From an uncultured Gammaproteobacteria bacterium (lineage in GTDB: Bacteria > Pseudomonadota > Gammaproteobacteria > Pseudomonadales > Pseudohongiellaceae): DNA of 6,957 nt. The DNA lies in contig CAISYX010000215.1 of NCBI GenBank assembly GCA_903889815.1, forward strand, positions 1 through 6,957. The letters run 5' to 3'. The position numbers and the translations under genes were made by a program. Below are positions 6,480 through 6,957 of this stretch, piece after piece; position 1 is the first letter of the stretch; each line of letters opens with the position of its first letter. Under the pieces are notes generated by a model. The model saw only the letters and a list, made by a program, of their open reading frames with translations, ran no database searches and was not told the origin of the DNA.

Positions 6480-6899
6480 ACAACGCATCAGCTCAATGGC
6501 ACCATCACGATTGCAGTTACTCCTCCTGACACCGAAGTGCGCGTCATAGTCAGTCAGCTCGAGCAGATATTGAACAATCTGTTCGAAAATGGCCTGCGTT
6601 ACAGTGCGCGCAAGACGGGCTTCACTACGCTGTCAATGGAAGCAGGAATGGCAGGGCAGAATGAAAACCAGATACCCTACCTGAATGTCATTGATGAAGG
6701 CGCAGGAGTGGATCCCGAAACAGAGGAGCATCTCTTCGAACCCTTCCACACCACGGAAACTTCCGGCACCGGACTCGGACTTTATATCTCCAAGGAACTG
6801 TGCGAAGCTAACCAAGCTCAGCTGTCATATCGCCGAACCGAAAGTGGCAAGAGCTGCTTCAGCATTCACTTCCCGCATCCTGACAGAAACATCGATTAG
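6480..6899 (+). CDS. pilS open segment 3: HATPase domain
   Basis: This is the same frame as segment 2, continuing after the TGA at 6477–6479 to a TAG at 6897–6899. The first in-frame start-like codon is a GTG at 6537, with no visible ribosome-binding site. Counting from there (120 codons), the ATP-binding boxes are NNLFENGLRYS at 13–23, DEGAGVD at 53–59, FEPFHTTE at 67–74 and GTGLGL at 77–82, all apparently functional. The spacing from the segment 2 end to the N box equals that in Pseudomonas PilS if the TGA is counted as one codon, so a single base substitution explains the stop. Confidence 0.45.
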   Translation, partial: TTHQLNGTITIAVTPPDTEVRVIVSQLEQILNNLFENGLRYSARKTGFTTLSMEAGMAGQNENQIPYLNVIDEGAGVDPETEEHLFEPFHTTETSGTGLGLYISKELCEANQAQLSYRRTESGKSCFSIHFPHPDRNID

Positions 6900-6922
6900 G
6901 TGCAGCAGTGGTACACCATTCT

Positions 6923-6928
6923 GAGGAG
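6923..6928 (+). promoter_or_regulatory. Strong ribosome-binding site of pilR
   Basis: GAGGAG ends 5 bases before the ATG at 6934. It is the best Shine–Dalgarno in the window and shows that pilR has its own efficient translation start, independent of the broken pilS upstream. Confidence 0.8.
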
Positions 6929-6933
6929 CCCCG

Positions 6934-6957
6934 ATGACCGGCAAAGTACTCATAGTC
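6934..6957 (+). CDS. pilR: Start of the response regulator PilR (first 8 codons only)
   Basis: The residues MTGKVLIV are visible before the window ends. This is the typical first beta strand of a receiver domain, normally followed by an acidic DDE patch that is not in view. The identity rests on position: it starts 34 bases after the pilS stop, in the usual pilS–pilR order, behind GAGGAG. PilR is expected to be an NtrC-type, sigma-54-dependent activator of pilin transcription. Nothing in the eight codons by itself distinguishes it from other response regulators. Confidence 0.65.

Larger units (their letters stand above)
5302..6899 (+). pseudogene. pilS: PilS-type sensor histidine kinase of type IV pilus control, interrupted by one frameshift and one in-frame stop
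   Basis: Read across both lesions, this gives about 532 residues, the length I recall for Pseudomonas PilS (about 530). In order it has an N-terminal multi-pass membrane region opening with LRILQIYNLYRLALPAILL, a linker and PAS-like sensor (LNQLIIKRMRTGILVVDPAG), a HisKA domain (LASLGRLTASIAHEIRNPLG, phosphoacceptor His codon 6252–6254), and an HATPase with N box (NNLFENGLRYS), DEGAGVD, FEPFHTTE and GTGLGLYIS. Lesion 1 is a net –1/+2 change at 5770–5775. Lesion 2 is a TGA at 6477–6479. PilS tunes phosphorylation of PilR, which with sigma-54 drives pilA. The ATG at 5302 puts the first helix at the same distance from the N terminus as in Pseudomonas PilS, although its ribosome-binding site is poor. 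The pilR start follows 34 bases later. Well-preserved boxes suggest very recent decay, a split kinase or sequence errors. Confidence 0.85.

Noticed and set aside
5805..6488. Minus-strand open frame of 227 codons opposite pilS, longer than any single pilS piece in that region
   Set aside because: The plus strand carries unmistakable PAS and HisKA sequence here; the minus product is an antisense shadow.

Overview
The window comes from a moderately GC-rich gammaproteobacterial chromosome. The gene order pgeF–rluD | bamD … pilS–pilR is the one I recall from Pseudomonas aeruginosa, and the proteins (PilS membrane domain, BamD with a long C-terminal tail, GmhA, RluD) look Pseudomonas-like or Cellvibrio/marine-gammaproteobacterial rather than enteric. 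This is essentially housekeeping DNA. I see no insertion sequence, tRNA, rRNA, CRISPR array or prophage gene. TGA ends rluD, bamD, gmhA and nadE, so the standard bacterial code applies.

Layout, left to right. (1) Bases 1–1674, minus strand: a two-gene unit, rluD (23S rRNA pseudouridine synthase) followed by pgeF (peptidoglycan editing factor). The two overlap by four bases, and pgeF runs off the left edge. (2) Bases 1675–1897: a 223-base divergent spacer carrying the rluD and bamD control regions, with one GC hairpin in the rluD leader. (3) Bases 1898–2851, plus strand: bamD, an outer-membrane lipoprotein of the BAM complex. (4) Bases 2857–5146, minus strand: nadE (glutamine-dependent NAD+ synthetase) then gmhA (sedoheptulose-7-phosphate isomerase), 52 bases apart and probably cotranscribed. 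gmhA converges on bamD with only 5 bases between stop codons. (5) Bases 5147–5301: a divergent spacer between nadE and pilS. (6) Bases 5302–6899, plus strand: a PilS-type sensor histidine kinase that is recognisable along its full length but broken twice. (7) From 6934: the first eight codons of its partner response regulator, pilR, behind a strong ribosome-binding site.

Most genes serve the cell envelope: BamD assembles outer-membrane proteins, GmhA starts heptose synthesis for the LPS inner core, PgeF edits peptidoglycan precursors, and PilS/PilR controls type IV pilin transcription. RluD and NadE are general housekeeping.

The main unusual point is pilS. A net –1 (or +2) frame change lies at a (GC)3 tract near 5770–5775, in the last membrane segment. 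A separate in-frame TGA at 6477–6479 lies between the phosphoacceptor domain and the ATPase domain. Every diagnostic kinase box is still intact, so this is a very recent pseudogene, a naturally split or recoded kinase, or a pair of sequence errors. I found no convincing wholly new system.
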